Shown here piece after piece: positions 18,541 through 28,008 of a stretch of 64,000 nt of DNA. This DNA is from Bin80 sp965208025 (lineage in GTDB: Bacteria; Bacteroidota; Rhodothermia; Rhodothermales; Bin80), in contig OZ242302.1 in assembly GCA_965208025.1 (NCBI GenBank), positions 1,178,001 to 1,242,000 on the forward strand. Direction: 5' to 3'. The first letter of the stretch is position 1. Each line of letters opens with the position of its first letter. The position numbers and the translations under genes are program-made. The notes below the pieces were generated by a model. It saw nothing but the letters and a program-made list of their open reading frames with translations. It was not told the DNA's origin and searched no databases.

Positions 18541-19965
18541 GTGATTGAGAAGATATTACAGTTTGGAACTGGACGATTTCTGCGAGCTTTCGCTGATTGC
18601 TTCATTGACGAAGCCCGAAAGTCAGGAGATTATGATGGCGCCATCGTGATGGTCGCTTCTACCCCGAGCGGACGGGTTGAACTATTCAACGATCAGAACG
18701 GACAGTATACCCTATGGATCAGAGGGAATGAGCGGAGGGAATCAGACAATGAATTTCATACCGTCAGTTGCGTCAGCCGAGTCCTCTCGGCCAGTCACGA
18801 GTGGGATGAGGTTTTCCTCGTTGCACTGGGTGAACGCCTTGAAGTCATTCTATCAAATACCACAGAAATTGGACTCTCTCTTCAGGAAAACGATCAACAG
18901 TCCCTACCTCAATCTTTCCCAGCCCGACTTTGCGCTCTGTTGCATGCCCGCGCGGAATATTTTAATTATGCGATCTCCAAAGGACTCACAATTCTACCTT
19001 GCGAACTCGTTGACAATAATGGCGACCTTCTCCATGAACTGGTACAGGAGCAGGCGCGCAGATGGAGGTTAGGGACTCAATTCAATGATTGGCTTGATCA
19101 ATCCACCCTGTTTTGTAATACGCTAGTGGATCGTATCGTGCCAGGACTCCCTGGGAAAACTGAATTAGAGAATGCTTACGCCCAGATTGGGTTTGAAGAT
19201 CAACTTCTTACCGTCTGCGAACCTTACCGACTGTGGGCAATCCAAGGCGATCAAAATCTAAATGAGCGGCTTAGATTTCTCAAGAATGTGGAAGGAATTG
19301 TCTTCACCCCTGATATTTCTCCCTATCGCACGAGAAAAATCAGGCTTCTCAATGGAGGCCATACCCTCTTCGTACCGATTGCTCTTCTGGCAGGTTGCAC
19401 GACCGTTTTAGAGTCAATGAACCATCCACTGATGAGTAGATTTATTGAATCACTCCTGCGAAATGAGATTGGCCCTGTCCTTCGGGTGGACCCCGATTCT
19501 GTCTCTCCCTATGTTGATGAGGTTCTGCAACGCTGGCGTAATCCGTTTATGCATCATCGTCTTATGGATATTACGTTACAGTCCACAACAAAACTTCGCC
19601 ATCGGGTCGTTCCCACGCTGATTGATTATTACCAGAAGTATCCCGATGGCCCTGCCCCTCAGTTGATCGCATTGGGTTTCGCAGCATGGCTCCGTTTTAT
19701 GCGAGGGAGTTCCACATCTGGTGGAGCTATATACGGAGCTATGCATGGTGAGGAATATCCAATTCATGACGATCATGCAGAACAATTTCTGAACTGGTGG
19801 CCCTCAGAAGATCAACTGATTCCTGACTTTGTTGCTGAGGTTTTGTCCGATTATGATCTATGGGGAATTTCTTTGAACGATTTGCCAAAGTTTACCGAGG
19901 CAGTTCTGTCCAGTCTCGAACTGATCCTTCAGGATAAGATCACTTCGTTGCTGAGTGGCACATAG
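18541..19965 (+). CDS. uxaB: Tagaturonate reductase (mannitol dehydrogenase family)
   Basis: NAD(H)-dependent interconversion of D-tagaturonate and D-altronate, between UxaC and UxaA in galacturonate breakdown. The 474-residue protein starts with GTG and opens with ILQFGTGRFLRAFADCFIDEA, the dinucleotide-binding start typical of UxaB. CELVDNNGDLLHELV and FCNTLVDRIVPG near residue 200 are polyol dehydrogenase signatures, and KIRLLNGGHTLFVPIALLAG near 270 contains the catalytic lysine region. The gene is last in a dctPQM-uxaB operon. Fructuronate reductase (UxuB) is the related alternative, but UxaA nearby and this N-terminus favour UxaB. Confidence 0.9.
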   Translation: MIEKILQFGTGRFLRAFADCFIDEARKSGDYDGAIVMVASTPSGRVELFNDQNGQYTLWIRGNERRESDNEFHTVSCVSRVLSASHEWDEVFLVALGERLEVILSNTTEIGLSLQENDQQSLPQSFPARLCALLHARAEYFNYAISKGLTILPCELVDNNGDLLHELVQEQARRWRLGTQFNDWLDQSTLFCNTLVDRIVPGLPGKTELENAYAQIGFEDQLLTVCEPYRLWAIQGDQNLNERLRFLKNVEGIVFTPDISPYRTRKIRLLNGGHTLFVPIALLAGCTTVLESMNHPLMSRFIESLLRNEIGPVLRVDPDSVSPYVDEVLQRWRNPFMHHRLMDITLQSTTKLRHRVVPTLIDYYQKYPDGPAPQLIALGFAAWLRFMRGSSTSGGAIYGAMHGEEYPIHDDHAEQFLNWWPSEDQLIPDFVAEVLSDYDLWGISLNDLPKFTEAVLSSLELILQDKITSLLSGT

Positions 19966-19993
19966 AGACTACCCTATCGTTAGATAGGGGTCT
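19966..19993 (+). terminator. Hairpin between uxaB and cysS
   Basis: CCCTATC (19972-19978) pairs with GATAGGG (19983-19989) around GTTA, extended by GAC/GTC. It begins right at the uxaB stop and ends 12 bases before the cysS start. There is no strong T tract, so it may be a weak terminator, a 3' end stabiliser for the TRAP operon, or a structure affecting cysS translation. Confidence 0.4.
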
Positions 19994-20005
19994 GATTTCC
20001 GCCTT

Positions 20006-21523
20006 ATGAAGCAAGAGTTTCAGCTTTACAACACATTGAGTGGAAAGGTTGAATCTTTATCCCTGATTGAACCTGGCCATCTCCGATTTTACAGTTGCGG
20101 TCCAACCGTTTACTCTTATGCTCACATTGGCAACTTCCGATCGTTCCTGACCGCTGATTTGATTTTGCGCACTGCGCGGGCAATCGGCTGGAAAACTACC
20201 TATGTTACGAATATCACCGACGTAGGTCATCTGACGAATGACGATACAATGGATGCCTCTGGCGAAGACCGGATGGCGCGGGCTCTGCGCTCATCTGAGG
20301 GAAAACGTTTCGCCAATGTATGGGACCTTAGCCGGTATTACTCATCTGCTCTTCAGTCTGATTGGCAAACTCTGAACTTATTGCCACCAGATGTCCAGCC
20401 ACGAGCAACCGAACATATACGCGAACAAATTCAAGCCATTGAACAGCTTCTTTCTCTCGGAGCGGCCTATCAGACTTCGTCTGGTGTCTACTTCTCGGTT
20501 GATAGCTTTGCCGACTATGGCAAGCTATCGGGCAATCAAGCTGCGGAGGCTTTAGAGCTTGCCGTGCGTGATGTGGTTGTAGATCCAGAAAAAAAAGATC
20601 CACGTGATTTTGCCCTGTGGAAAAAAGATGAACAGCATTTAATGCAATGGTACAGCCCATGGGGATGGGGATTTCCTGGGTGGCATATTGAATGCTCCGT
20701 CATGGCACAGGCCTATCTTGGAAATGAAATTGATCTCCATGCAGGGGGAGAAGATCTAATTTTTCCTCACCATGAATGCGAAATTGCCCAAGCGGAGGCA
20801 CTCACTGGAAAGCAATTTTCCAGACACTGGGTTCATACCCGCTTCTTGCAGGTCGAGGGGAAAAAAATGTCCAAGCGTTTAGGCAATTTTCATACCGTAC
20901 GAAATCTGGTTCATGAACGGGGTGTTGCTCCACTTGCCGTCCGCTTGACGCTGATCAGCGGGCAATATAGAAAACCCTTTAACTTTACTTTTGCAACCCT
21001 CCGAGACAGTGAGCGGCATGTAACCCGATTCGAGGAAGCATTTAAGGTTGCAAAAGAAGCGCATGATCGAGGCGTGCGTGGAGAAGGGAGCCTCGGGGAT
21101 ACATTGGATGAGAGACATCATTCCCTCTTGCACGCATTGCTGGATGATCTGAATACTCCTGCCGCAATTGCACAGGCGCTGGAAGGTGTTCGTATGATTT
21201 TGGGACAGAGGAATGCTCTCGGAACTCGATCCTATGATTTTATGAAAGGAGTCTCGGATCTACTTGGAATTGTTCCTCATGCCACTGACCTAAAAGGAAG
21301 TGTCAAGAGTTCAGATGCAAATTCAGATGTCAATGTGCTGATTAATTCATTACCTGAATCAGAGACAGCTACGATTGAAGCTCTGATCAGGGAGCGAACG
21401 ATTGCACGTCAGTCGAAAGATTTCTCCACAGCAGATCGGATTCGTGACGAGCTGTTGGCAATGAACATTGAAATTAAGGACAGCCCCAAGGGTACTTCCT
21501 GGCACAAAAAAAGCCGGATCTAG
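20006..21523 (+). CDS. cysS: Cysteinyl-tRNA synthetase
   Basis: Charges tRNA-Cys; essential cytosolic class I synthetase. The 505-residue protein has the zinc/cysteine site and HIGH-type motif together in YSCGPTVYSYAHIGNFRSF (about residues 29-47). WHIECSVMAQ near 225 and GGEDLIFPHHECEIAQAE near 247 supply further zinc ligands, and the KMSKR loop lies at residues 287-291. The C-terminal DALR-type and anticodon-binding parts are present, ending in DRIRDELLAMNIEIKDSPKGT. The protein is complete, somewhat longer than the E. coli enzyme, and probably the only housekeeping translation gene in the window. Confidence 0.96.
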   Translation: MKQEFQLYNTLSGKVESLSLIEPGHLRFYSCGPTVYSYAHIGNFRSFLTADLILRTARAIGWKTTYVTNITDVGHLTNDDTMDASGEDRMARALRSSEGKRFANVWDLSRYYSSALQSDWQTLNLLPPDVQPRATEHIREQIQAIEQLLSLGAAYQTSSGVYFSVDSFADYGKLSGNQAAEALELAVRDVVVDPEKKDPRDFALWKKDEQHLMQWYSPWGWGFPGWHIECSVMAQAYLGNEIDLHAGGEDLIFPHHECEIAQAEALTGKQFSRHWVHTRFLQVEGKKMSKRLGNFHTVRNLVHERGVAPLAVRLTLISGQYRKPFNFTFATLRDSERHVTRFEEAFKVAKEAHDRGVRGEGSLGDTLDERHHSLLHALLDDLNTPAAIAQALEGVRMILGQRNALGTRSYDFMKGVSDLLGIVPHATDLKGSVKSSDANSDVNVLINSLPESETATIEALIRERTIARQSKDFSTADRIRDELLAMNIEIKDSPKGTSWHKKSRI

Positions 21524-21764
21524 CGGGGATTCCCATAAGGTGTTTCTTGGCACTGAGTAATTATTACGGAATGTCTCAACGAACCAATGTTTGTCTCTTC
21601 GTGCATTCCCAAGGTGCGAATCTCGTCTATTTCGACTTTTGAGTGTATCTCCAGATTTAAATCGCGAACTAGTGAGAAATAAATTGCGCACCATTGAGTC
21701 GCTTTATTCAAGATCAATCAATCCTGACTCTTTGCCCGATTTGATTTCAGTGATTCAAAAAATA

Positions 21765-23046
21765 GGTTCTACCCCGAACCTTGTGGATAGAGGTCTAAGC
21801 CTCCACAGAAGAATAGAATCGCACTTCTGAATTTTTCAAACGTTCGGTATCCTCTCCCGACCGTTTTGATTTCTTGAATTTTGCCGTTAATGCGTTCTGC
21901 CTTGGCGTTGGATTGTGAGTGGGAAAGTGCATTACAGACGCCATCAAAATGTCGCTGAAACCTTTCCCCCACCTTGGTGACTTCCCTGACGCCCATCTGC
22001 TCAACACTCTTTAGCCAGAGATCAAAATACCTCTTTGCTTCGGCGAAGGAACTACACTCAAAGATCCCTTTAAACTCTTCGCGTACCCGCCAGGCGTGAC
22101 TGACTTCCAAGTTGGCTTCTTGAACGACTTTGAAGATCTCGTCTTGCTTGGCCGTACGGTTCTTTTCGTTCTTCAAAAGCACATAACGCGTCCCTTTCAA
22201 CTCGGGATGGCTCTTCACTTCCCGTCTGCGCACCTGATTGATTGCTTTGTTCAGATCCTGAATCAGATGAAACCGATCATGAATCAAGGTTGCGTTCGGA
22301 AAGACTCGTTCAACGGCGCGAATAAACGCCTTTAACATGTCCGTCGTCACCGTTACGACCTTCTCCTTCATTCCCTCAAACACACGCTCAAACAGCACTA
22401 TAGCGCCTTCTTTGGTCTTTCCCTCCCCCACATCAAGGACAATCCCCCGTGTGGAATCTGTTACCACGGTCCCATAGACATGCCCCCGTTTGAGTGCTTT
22501 CTCATCCACACCGATATGGGGGATCTCTCCCAGATCCCTACGTGCTAATCCGCGCTCTACACTACGATGCATGATCCGATTCAGTTGGTTAAATCCACAC
22601 CGTAGAAGCTTGGCGGTGCTGGTTTGATTTTTGGTTGCTTTCAACAGATCAATCGCAGCGCGCTCAAAGGCATAGGTTACACGACTGGATGAATCTGCCC
22701 AAGGAAGCTTAATCGTCTTGATTCCCTTTGAAGACTTGACCCGAGGGATACGACAGTGGATATAACTCTTGGATTGACACCAGTCAATATGACGCCACGA
22801 ACGCTCCTTGCGGTGGTCATACAACGTCCCAGATTCCCCCGTTTCTGGACAAACAAGATTCTCTCCCGAATGGCGAAGATATACATCAATCCGGTGAGAC
22901 GTTGGATCCAAAGTGATTCGGTCAAGCTGCCACTCAGGAGTGAGATCCAGAGTGTAGCGCATAAATAAATCTATGAAATTTGACATGAAATTGAGTAGGT
23001 TTAGTTCGCCGAAATATACTCATTCCACACAAATTGTGGTAGAACC
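21765..23046 (-). mobile_element. Complete ISL3-family insertion sequence (1282 bp)
   Basis: Imperfect terminal inverted repeats beginning GGTTCTACC lie at 21765 (plus strand) and 23046 (minus strand), with shared TTGTG and A/TGAG positions further in. They enclose one ISL3 transposase gene. The element is flanked by perfect 8-bp direct repeats AAAAAATA at 21757-21764 and 23047-23054, the target duplication length expected for ISL3. It landed downstream of cysS and interrupts no recognisable gene. The intact frame and repeats indicate recent insertion. Confidence 0.93.
21769..22986 (-). CDS. ISL3-family transposase
   Basis: A 405-residue DDE transposase. The N-terminal part has a C-containing zinc-finger-like segment (VCPETGESGTLYDHR) and an RSWRHIDW strand. 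The catalytic core shows IPHIGVDEKALKRGHVY (first Asp), VTVTTDMLKAFIRAV with LIHDRFHLIQDLNKAINQVRR (second Asp) and a C-terminal SQSNAKAERINGKIQEIK segment (catalytic Glu). The stop codon lies only a few bases inside the left inverted repeat. A deleted relative is present at 45255-45570. Confidence 0.95.
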   Translation of the reverse strand: MSNFIDLFMRYTLDLTPEWQLDRITLDPTSHRIDVYLRHSGENLVCPETGESGTLYDHRKERSWRHIDWCQSKSYIHCRIPRVKSSKGIKTIKLPWADSSSRVTYAFERAAIDLLKATKNQTSTAKLLRCGFNQLNRIMHRSVERGLARRDLGEIPHIGVDEKALKRGHVYGTVVTDSTRGIVLDVGEGKTKEGAIVLFERVFEGMKEKVVTVTTDMLKAFIRAVERVFPNATLIHDRFHLIQDLNKAINQVRRREVKSHPELKGTRYVLLKNEKNRTAKQDEIFKVVQEANLEVSHAWRVREEFKGIFECSSFAEAKRYFDLWLKSVEQMGVREVTKVGERFQRHFDGVCNALSHSQSNAKAERINGKIQEIKTVGRGYRTFEKFRSAILFFCGGLDLYPQGSG

Positions 23047-23609
23047 AAAAAATATAAGTAGACCTATCCAGGAGGACTATTTTATCTAATTTTTCTCTTT
23101 CGTACCAATTGGACACAAATCGTTCTCCTCCACATGGAGTGCTGGAGCTCAATTGTTCTGAACAACTCCCTGAGACCTGATCCGTTGGCTTGGCATGTCC
23201 TTCACTCATAGAATCTACTCCGTATTCCGGTATCGTTTTGTTACCTTCAAAGCATGCTTCAATTCCAGACACGCAGAGAGTGCAATAAAATTGGACCAAA
23301 TCCTAATCACACATAACAATCAAATTGAGGCATTTGTTATAGAAAACCGCGTCGTGATTCGTTTGATTTGATTCAGTTCTGCCCGAATGGAATCCGACCT
23401 CGTATCCATCACTTCTTGTCTGAGCTTCATACGCGCACGATGTGCAGTAAAATAACCCTACCGTGATGAATAAATATTCCAAATACATACCTAAACTTGG
23501 AAGGAATCTGGGGGGATCTATAACATCTGATCGCAATGTAAGTATGCTATTGGTAAAATGACCAAAGACTAAACTAATTCATTCACAGCGGTACTGGAAC
23601 CGATCAATC
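23047..23609. other. Intergenic, no gene recognised
   Basis: 563 bases between the ISL3 right end and a decayed ATPase gene. Short frames occur on both strands but none shows conserved motifs. The last 20 bases (TACTGGAACCGATCAATC around 23592-23609) recur with one inserted base near 27811-27829 and mark the shared 5' end of the two ATPase copies. Confidence 0.4.
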
Positions 23610-24808
23610 ATGTCAAGATCAGAACATTTCACATCTGGCCACCTCACTGCCGCACACGACCGTGGCCCTTCACCGTATTTCCACGGGCGAAAAGCCATCA
23701 AGAGAGATTTTATAAATTTACTGGAACGATCCAAAGCTACCAATACGAGGGCCACCTTTCTAATCCAAGGGACACCTGATGCCGGTAAGACAGCCTACTT
23801 TCTGAATTGGCCAAAATAGTTTCAAGGAGTCAGTGGGATGTTGGTTACATTAACTTAGAAGACTTGTACAACCCTGTCCATCTAGTCCAAACCTTTGGGG
23901 AGTCCTGTATTGCTCGGAAACAAACTGCCACGACCGTAACTGCGAAGTTATTATCCAGAGAGTATTTAAAAGAAGTTGATGGGGATTCAAGCGTCATCCA
24001 GGTGCTGAAAAGGATCAATCCAGATCAAGGTGTGGTTTTGATTCTTGATGAAGCTCAGCGAATTGGTGATTTTGCTGCCACACCAGACAAGATTAAGGTA
24101 ATGAGCTCATTGAATGTAATCCATAATGGCAACTTGGAAAAACCGGTAATCCTTTTGGCAGCTGGATTGGGGACGACATTTCCGTCTTTTGGTAGACTGG
24201 GGATTTCAAGGTTTTCAGAGGACTGCGTTGTGGAATTGGGAGCATTATGAGTAATGCGTCCGAGCGTTTGGTGATAGAGGACTGGATCAAAAAGGAAGGG
24301 AGAGAGAAAGGAGATCCTTCGGTATGGATAGATACGATTGCGCAGGAGACACAGAGATGGCCCCGACATGTCCACTCCTATGCGAACATGCCTCGGAATA
24401 CCTGAAATCAATTGGTGGTATCATGACACCTGACGGACTGAGCTCTGTGCTGGAAGCTGGACACAAAGCTCACAAGGTTTATTATAGACAACGATTGATT
24501 GGTTTTTTCCTGACCAGATACAATGCTTAGTAAACTCCCTTCCAGATCATCCGTCAAAAAATCCTGCACCACGCATCAAAATAATGTCCGCGTTGACTAA
24601 AGAATATGGCAACGATGAGGCGAAAAATTTATTCAAATGCTTTATAGAGAAGGGAATACTTGAGGAATGTGGAACGGGGTTTGCTGTCCCCATCCCATCA
24701 ATGCATACTTGGTTAAAGGGGTGCTTTGCCAAAGAGAAAATTGATCTATCCCGTGAACAGCAGAAGGTCCATGTAGAGCGTGGCAGAGATTCGGGATTTG
24801 AAAGGTAG
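23610..24808 (+). pseudogene. Frameshifted P-loop ATPase gene, copy A
   Basis: Pieces in different frames read as one ATPase: a Walker A loop (GTPDAGKTAY) near 23769-23798, a Walker B strand (VVLILDEAQR) near 24031-24060, and a C-terminal part ending SREQQKVHVERGRDSGFER. Comparison with copy B (27.8-31.1 kb) pinpoints damage: a frame break at 23805-23820, two extra bases near 24248 (TTATGAGTAAT here, TTAAGTAAT in copy B), and one lost A near 24381 (TATGCGAACATG here, TATGCGAAACATG in copy B). The original protein was probably around 400 residues. The family name is not recognised beyond 'P-loop ATPase'; a stress or defence role is conceivable from its place beside a toxin-antitoxin-like pair. 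Confidence 0.8.
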
Positions 24809-25394
24809 TTCCTACGGTTCCCGTGATTAACGAATGAATTCACGTTCCCACTCCTGCTATTGATAAACATTTGATACTCTGAACGGGATGGCAATGGCAC
24901 AACTAGGGTATGAACATCTTAACGTTCGTCAGCACAGTCAGAGTTACAGGCTCTCACCCTTTCAATCAACCTACTCGGCCGTGCCCATATACATGTGCAT
25001 CGGAATCCCTGTACATCAATAAGGTCATCTGATGCGGCATTCCACAGACCTCGACTGTTGAACGATAAAGAGATTGCAGGTAGTGTAATCCTGACCTTTG
25101 GGCAGTTACCTCCAGTCAAGGTATTCTCTCCTCCGACGAATATCCCAATAATGAAATTCGTGGGTGGCAGTAATTCCTGATTTTGTGTTCCGGAAAAAGG
25201 ATCAATTCTGAGGCTTAGTCAATTCCATCAAATTAGCGCTAATCTCAGTCTCCAATACCGAATTCAAGATGTGTTGGGTGCTTTGCTGAGAGGTAAATCG
25301 GTCTTTACTACATAACGAATATGCTGGTAAGTAGTCATCCCCTGATCCAAATGGGGATCCACCTGTACTCCACATAAATTTCTGATGTGAAAAA
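24809..25394. other. Intergenic, no gene recognised
   Basis: 586 bases between the end of ATPase copy A and the DUF4411 gene. Small frames on both strands show no conserved motif. Nothing else is identified. Confidence 0.4.
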
Positions 25395-25943
25395 TTAGAA
25401 AATCTGGGGACTCTTCGGCCCAGAGTAAAGATCCAACTCTGATTGGGGTTGATCCCTTTTCCATCTTGTCTTGAAATCAAGGACCTCTATAAATTCAAGC
25501 GTACTCATCCATCTAACATCTAACTGATCGCAAATATCTGGTATCTGGCGATTTGCCCCTTTTTTTGAAGGTTTAGACACCTCGTGTGTTACCACAGAAC
25601 GCTGTTCTCTATTTTCCAGTGCTGATGCAATGAGGAAGGGATCTGCACCAATCTTCTTCACTTGCACTTCCGTGAGATTTTGACCATATGCCTCAGCCTC
25701 CACGTTTCGGACGAGTTCCAAATTCTCATGTTTAGAGAGAACAAGATCCTTCTTATTTGTCGAAAGCCAGTTTTTGAATTTCTCATTAGTGGGTTTGATT
25801 TCGGCGAATACTGAAGGAGGAATTTTACATACTCCTTTTCTGAACTGAAATTGTAACCATTCCCAGAACTCTGGCACACGGTCACTCGAGTAGTAGGTGT
25901 CGTGAACACCGATAACAGAACTGGCGTCAAGGAGATACAGCAA
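25395..25943 (-). CDS. DUF4411 PIN-like protein, probable toxin component
   Basis: A 182-residue protein. It opens MLYLLDASSVIGVHDTYY, with the first PIN-type aspartate at residue 6, followed by IPPSVFAEIK (acidic residue near 48), KKIGADPFLIASAL near 97 (third acidic site) and VVTHEVSKP. These are the features of DUF4411, a PIN-related nuclease-like family normally encoded next to an ImmA/IrrE-XRE protein, as here. Its start lies 17 bases inside the upstream gene, so translation is coupled. RNase toxin activity is inferred from the PIN fold. Confidence 0.87.
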   Translation of the reverse strand: MLYLLDASSVIGVHDTYYSSDRVPEFWEWLQFQFRKGVCKIPPSVFAEIKPTNEKFKNWLSTNKKDLVLSKHENLELVRNVEAEAYGQNLTEVQVKKIGADPFLIASALENREQRSVVTHEVSKPSKKGANRQIPDICDQLDVRWMSTLEFIEVLDFKTRWKRDQPQSELDLYSGPKSPQIF

Positions 25944-27207
25944 CTGAACTATTACTCTTTTTAGTTGACGGATTTAGTAGCTTATAGACCTGCCCAGGTT
26001 TGACTGATAAAATTGTCGCCGCTTTGGAGACCGTCAAATTCTCTGACTGGATCATTCGTTTGGTGAATTGAATGAGCGCATTGCCCAATTCACTGCGACG
26101 AACAACGTAATAATCGGGTCCCCCTTCTTTCTTCCCTTTTTGTCTGCCTTTCTTACTTTGCTGAGTCTTCTCCCACTCCTTTTTATAATAACTTTGAAGG
26201 TGTGAGAAAAGCTCCTGAGAGATTACTTTTTCCTGAAAAAGTCTCAGCGCGACCATGGTGTGACTGAGATTTCGCTGATGAGAAATTCGATCTATAACTT
26301 CTTTGATTTTAGAAACATCCTGCTGCGAACCGATCTCCTCATGCTTGATCAACTCCATAGGTAATAGCCATTCTCCAGCTACATGATTGCAGAATTTTTC
26401 AATTTGGTTTACCCTCTCAAGATTACTGATCCCCGTTTGATCAAGGAGTAAATGGATGATTTCGTGTAAAACAGAAAACGCTCTGGCTGGCACAGAATCT
26501 TCTTTGTTGATTACCATAAAGGGGGCAATGTCGTCCGCAATCACAAACGCCCTAAATAGATTGGGAGAGAGTCGACTTTGACTGCTTCCGAGGTTACTTT
26601 TGAGGACAACAAATATACCCGAGTTCTCACACGAAGACCGAAGCAATTTGAAAGCGGATGACGGATCGGGCTCTTCGTAGTACTTTTCGCGAGTACACCG
26701 ATCGCTCAAAACGAGATTTAGCCCGCGTAACCCATCTTGGACGAGTAGCTTGTATTTGGCCCGCGTCATTTGTTGAAGTTCACGCTCCAAAAATTCTACA
26801 TCTGTTGGCAAATTCCATTTCCGCCTCAACCAACCTACAAATGGAAGGGAAACACACTCTTCTTCAAGTTCTAATTCAGCCCTAATCATTTCCTGACTCG
26901 CCTTCGCATACCGCAATAATGCTGCAATCAAAGCCTTGTCTTTAGGCGCGATTTGTTCAGACAATCCACGAAAGTCCGCACCATAGTTTGCTTCACCAGG
27001 GATATTTTCCAAATAGAACGTTAGGAGAGGGCGCCTATATTTCTCAGCCATTCTAAGAAGCATTGCATGCGATGGTGCCTTCTCCCCTTTCTCAATCCTC
27101 TCTAAGCTACGCTTCACAATATTGATTTTAGTTGCTGCCTCCTGCAGCGTCAACCCTGCGGTTTCTCGTGCCCAAACTAGAATATCGGGATTCACAGGAA
27201 TCATCAT
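25927..27207 (-). CDS. XRE-family regulator fused to an ImmA/IrrE-type metallopeptidase
   Basis: A 426-residue protein combining an N-terminal helix-turn-helix domain (about residues 9-65, including GLTLQEAATKINIVKRSLERIEKG) with a zinc peptidase domain whose HEIIH motif lies at about 248-252, followed by the third-ligand region EKFCNHVAGEWLLP. A lysine-rich segment (KKGRQKGKKEGG) precedes a C-terminal tail with a second small DNA-binding-like helix pair. Such proteins act as antitoxin/repressor partners of DUF4411 or as proteolytic regulators. The pair probably self-represses. It sits between two decayed ATPase copies. Confidence 0.9.
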   Translation of the reverse strand: MMIPVNPDILVWARETAGLTLQEAATKINIVKRSLERIEKGEKAPSHAMLLRMAEKYRRPLLTFYLENIPGEANYGADFRGLSEQIAPKDKALIAALLRYAKASQEMIRAELELEEECVSLPFVGWLRRKWNLPTDVEFLERELQQMTRAKYKLLVQDGLRGLNLVLSDRCTREKYYEEPDPSSAFKLLRSSCENSGIFVVLKSNLGSSQSRLSPNLFRAFVIADDIAPFMVINKEDSVPARAFSVLHEIIHLLLDQTGISNLERVNQIEKFCNHVAGEWLLPMELIKHEEIGSQQDVSKIKEVIDRISHQRNLSHTMVALRLFQEKVISQELFSHLQSYYKKEWEKTQQSKKGRQKGKKEGGPDYYVVRRSELGNALIQFTKRMIQSENLTVSKAATILSVKPGQVYKLLNPSTKKSNSSVAVSP

Positions 27208-27808
27208 ATCAAAGACAGGAGTTTATGAGTTGTCCTAATGGATACACATGAGGGAGTATCGGCGAAAATAGTGACACATTACGATCCTAACAATACCCAG
27301 ATTTGCAAAGTCGTAAGAGTCAGGGAATAAACGAAGTCCCAATTTACCGATCAATTTTGAATAATTAAAACGCAATCCCAGATTAAAGTTTTCACACAAT
27401 TTGATGCGATCGGGTTTTTCTGATAGACGAATACTCTCTCACTGTTGTTATTACTAGAACATGGGGTTGTTTCTTTTTGAGGAAAACCGCCGCATCTGCA
27501 TCGGTGGTTCAGGGGTTGCGTGGCTATTCCATGAGCGATTCTTGTCAGCGTTTCAGACAATTCTGCCTTTAAGCCAACCAAGTCCTTTCTCCGTCTTACC
27601 ATCTATTTGCACTCTGGCAGTGACACTGATATAGTTGCTGGAGCGTTGCCTATTCTGACGTAGTGGGATACCTACTCTGATTGAACTGAGCATCCCATCT
27701 AGATACAGTCGTACTTCAAAATCCGTCGGAGGTAAGCCACCTACACGAACAGTCGGTGGCTAACTTCCCTCGTAATTGCTACTCGCTTGTGCGAAAAACG
27801 CAGATAGA
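27208..27808. other. Intergenic upstream of the ImmA gene
   Basis: About 600 bases. The part next to 27207 should contain the promoter for the ImmA-DUF4411 pair, but no boxes are clear. A minus-strand frame of 83 codons at 27351-27602 has no recognised motif and is not called. Confidence 0.35.
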
Positions 27809-28008
27809 TACTGGGAACCGATCAATCTATGGACTTGTCTAACTGACTAGCGCCAATCAGTGTACATGCAAAGTATTTTCATGGGAGGACCAAGATGCTG
27901 GAAAGGTTTTAAGGTTTTCATGGACTTGTGTTGTGGAGTTGGGTGCATTAAGTAATGCGGCCAAGCGGTTGGTAATTGAGGACTGGATCAAAAAGGGGGG
28001 GGACTCTC
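27809..28008 (+). pseudogene. 5' remnant of P-loop ATPase copy B, internally deleted and interrupted
   Basis: The leader ACTGGGAACCGATCAATC (27812-27829) matches the start region of copy A. Near 27892-27905 the Walker A-like codons D-A-G-K appear, then jump directly to RFSWTCVVELGALSNAAKRLVIEDWIKK (27915-27995), which in copy A lies about 430 bases further on. So the middle of the ATPase domain is deleted. The match stops in a run of Gs near 28000-28008 and resumes at about 30596. Confidence 0.7.
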
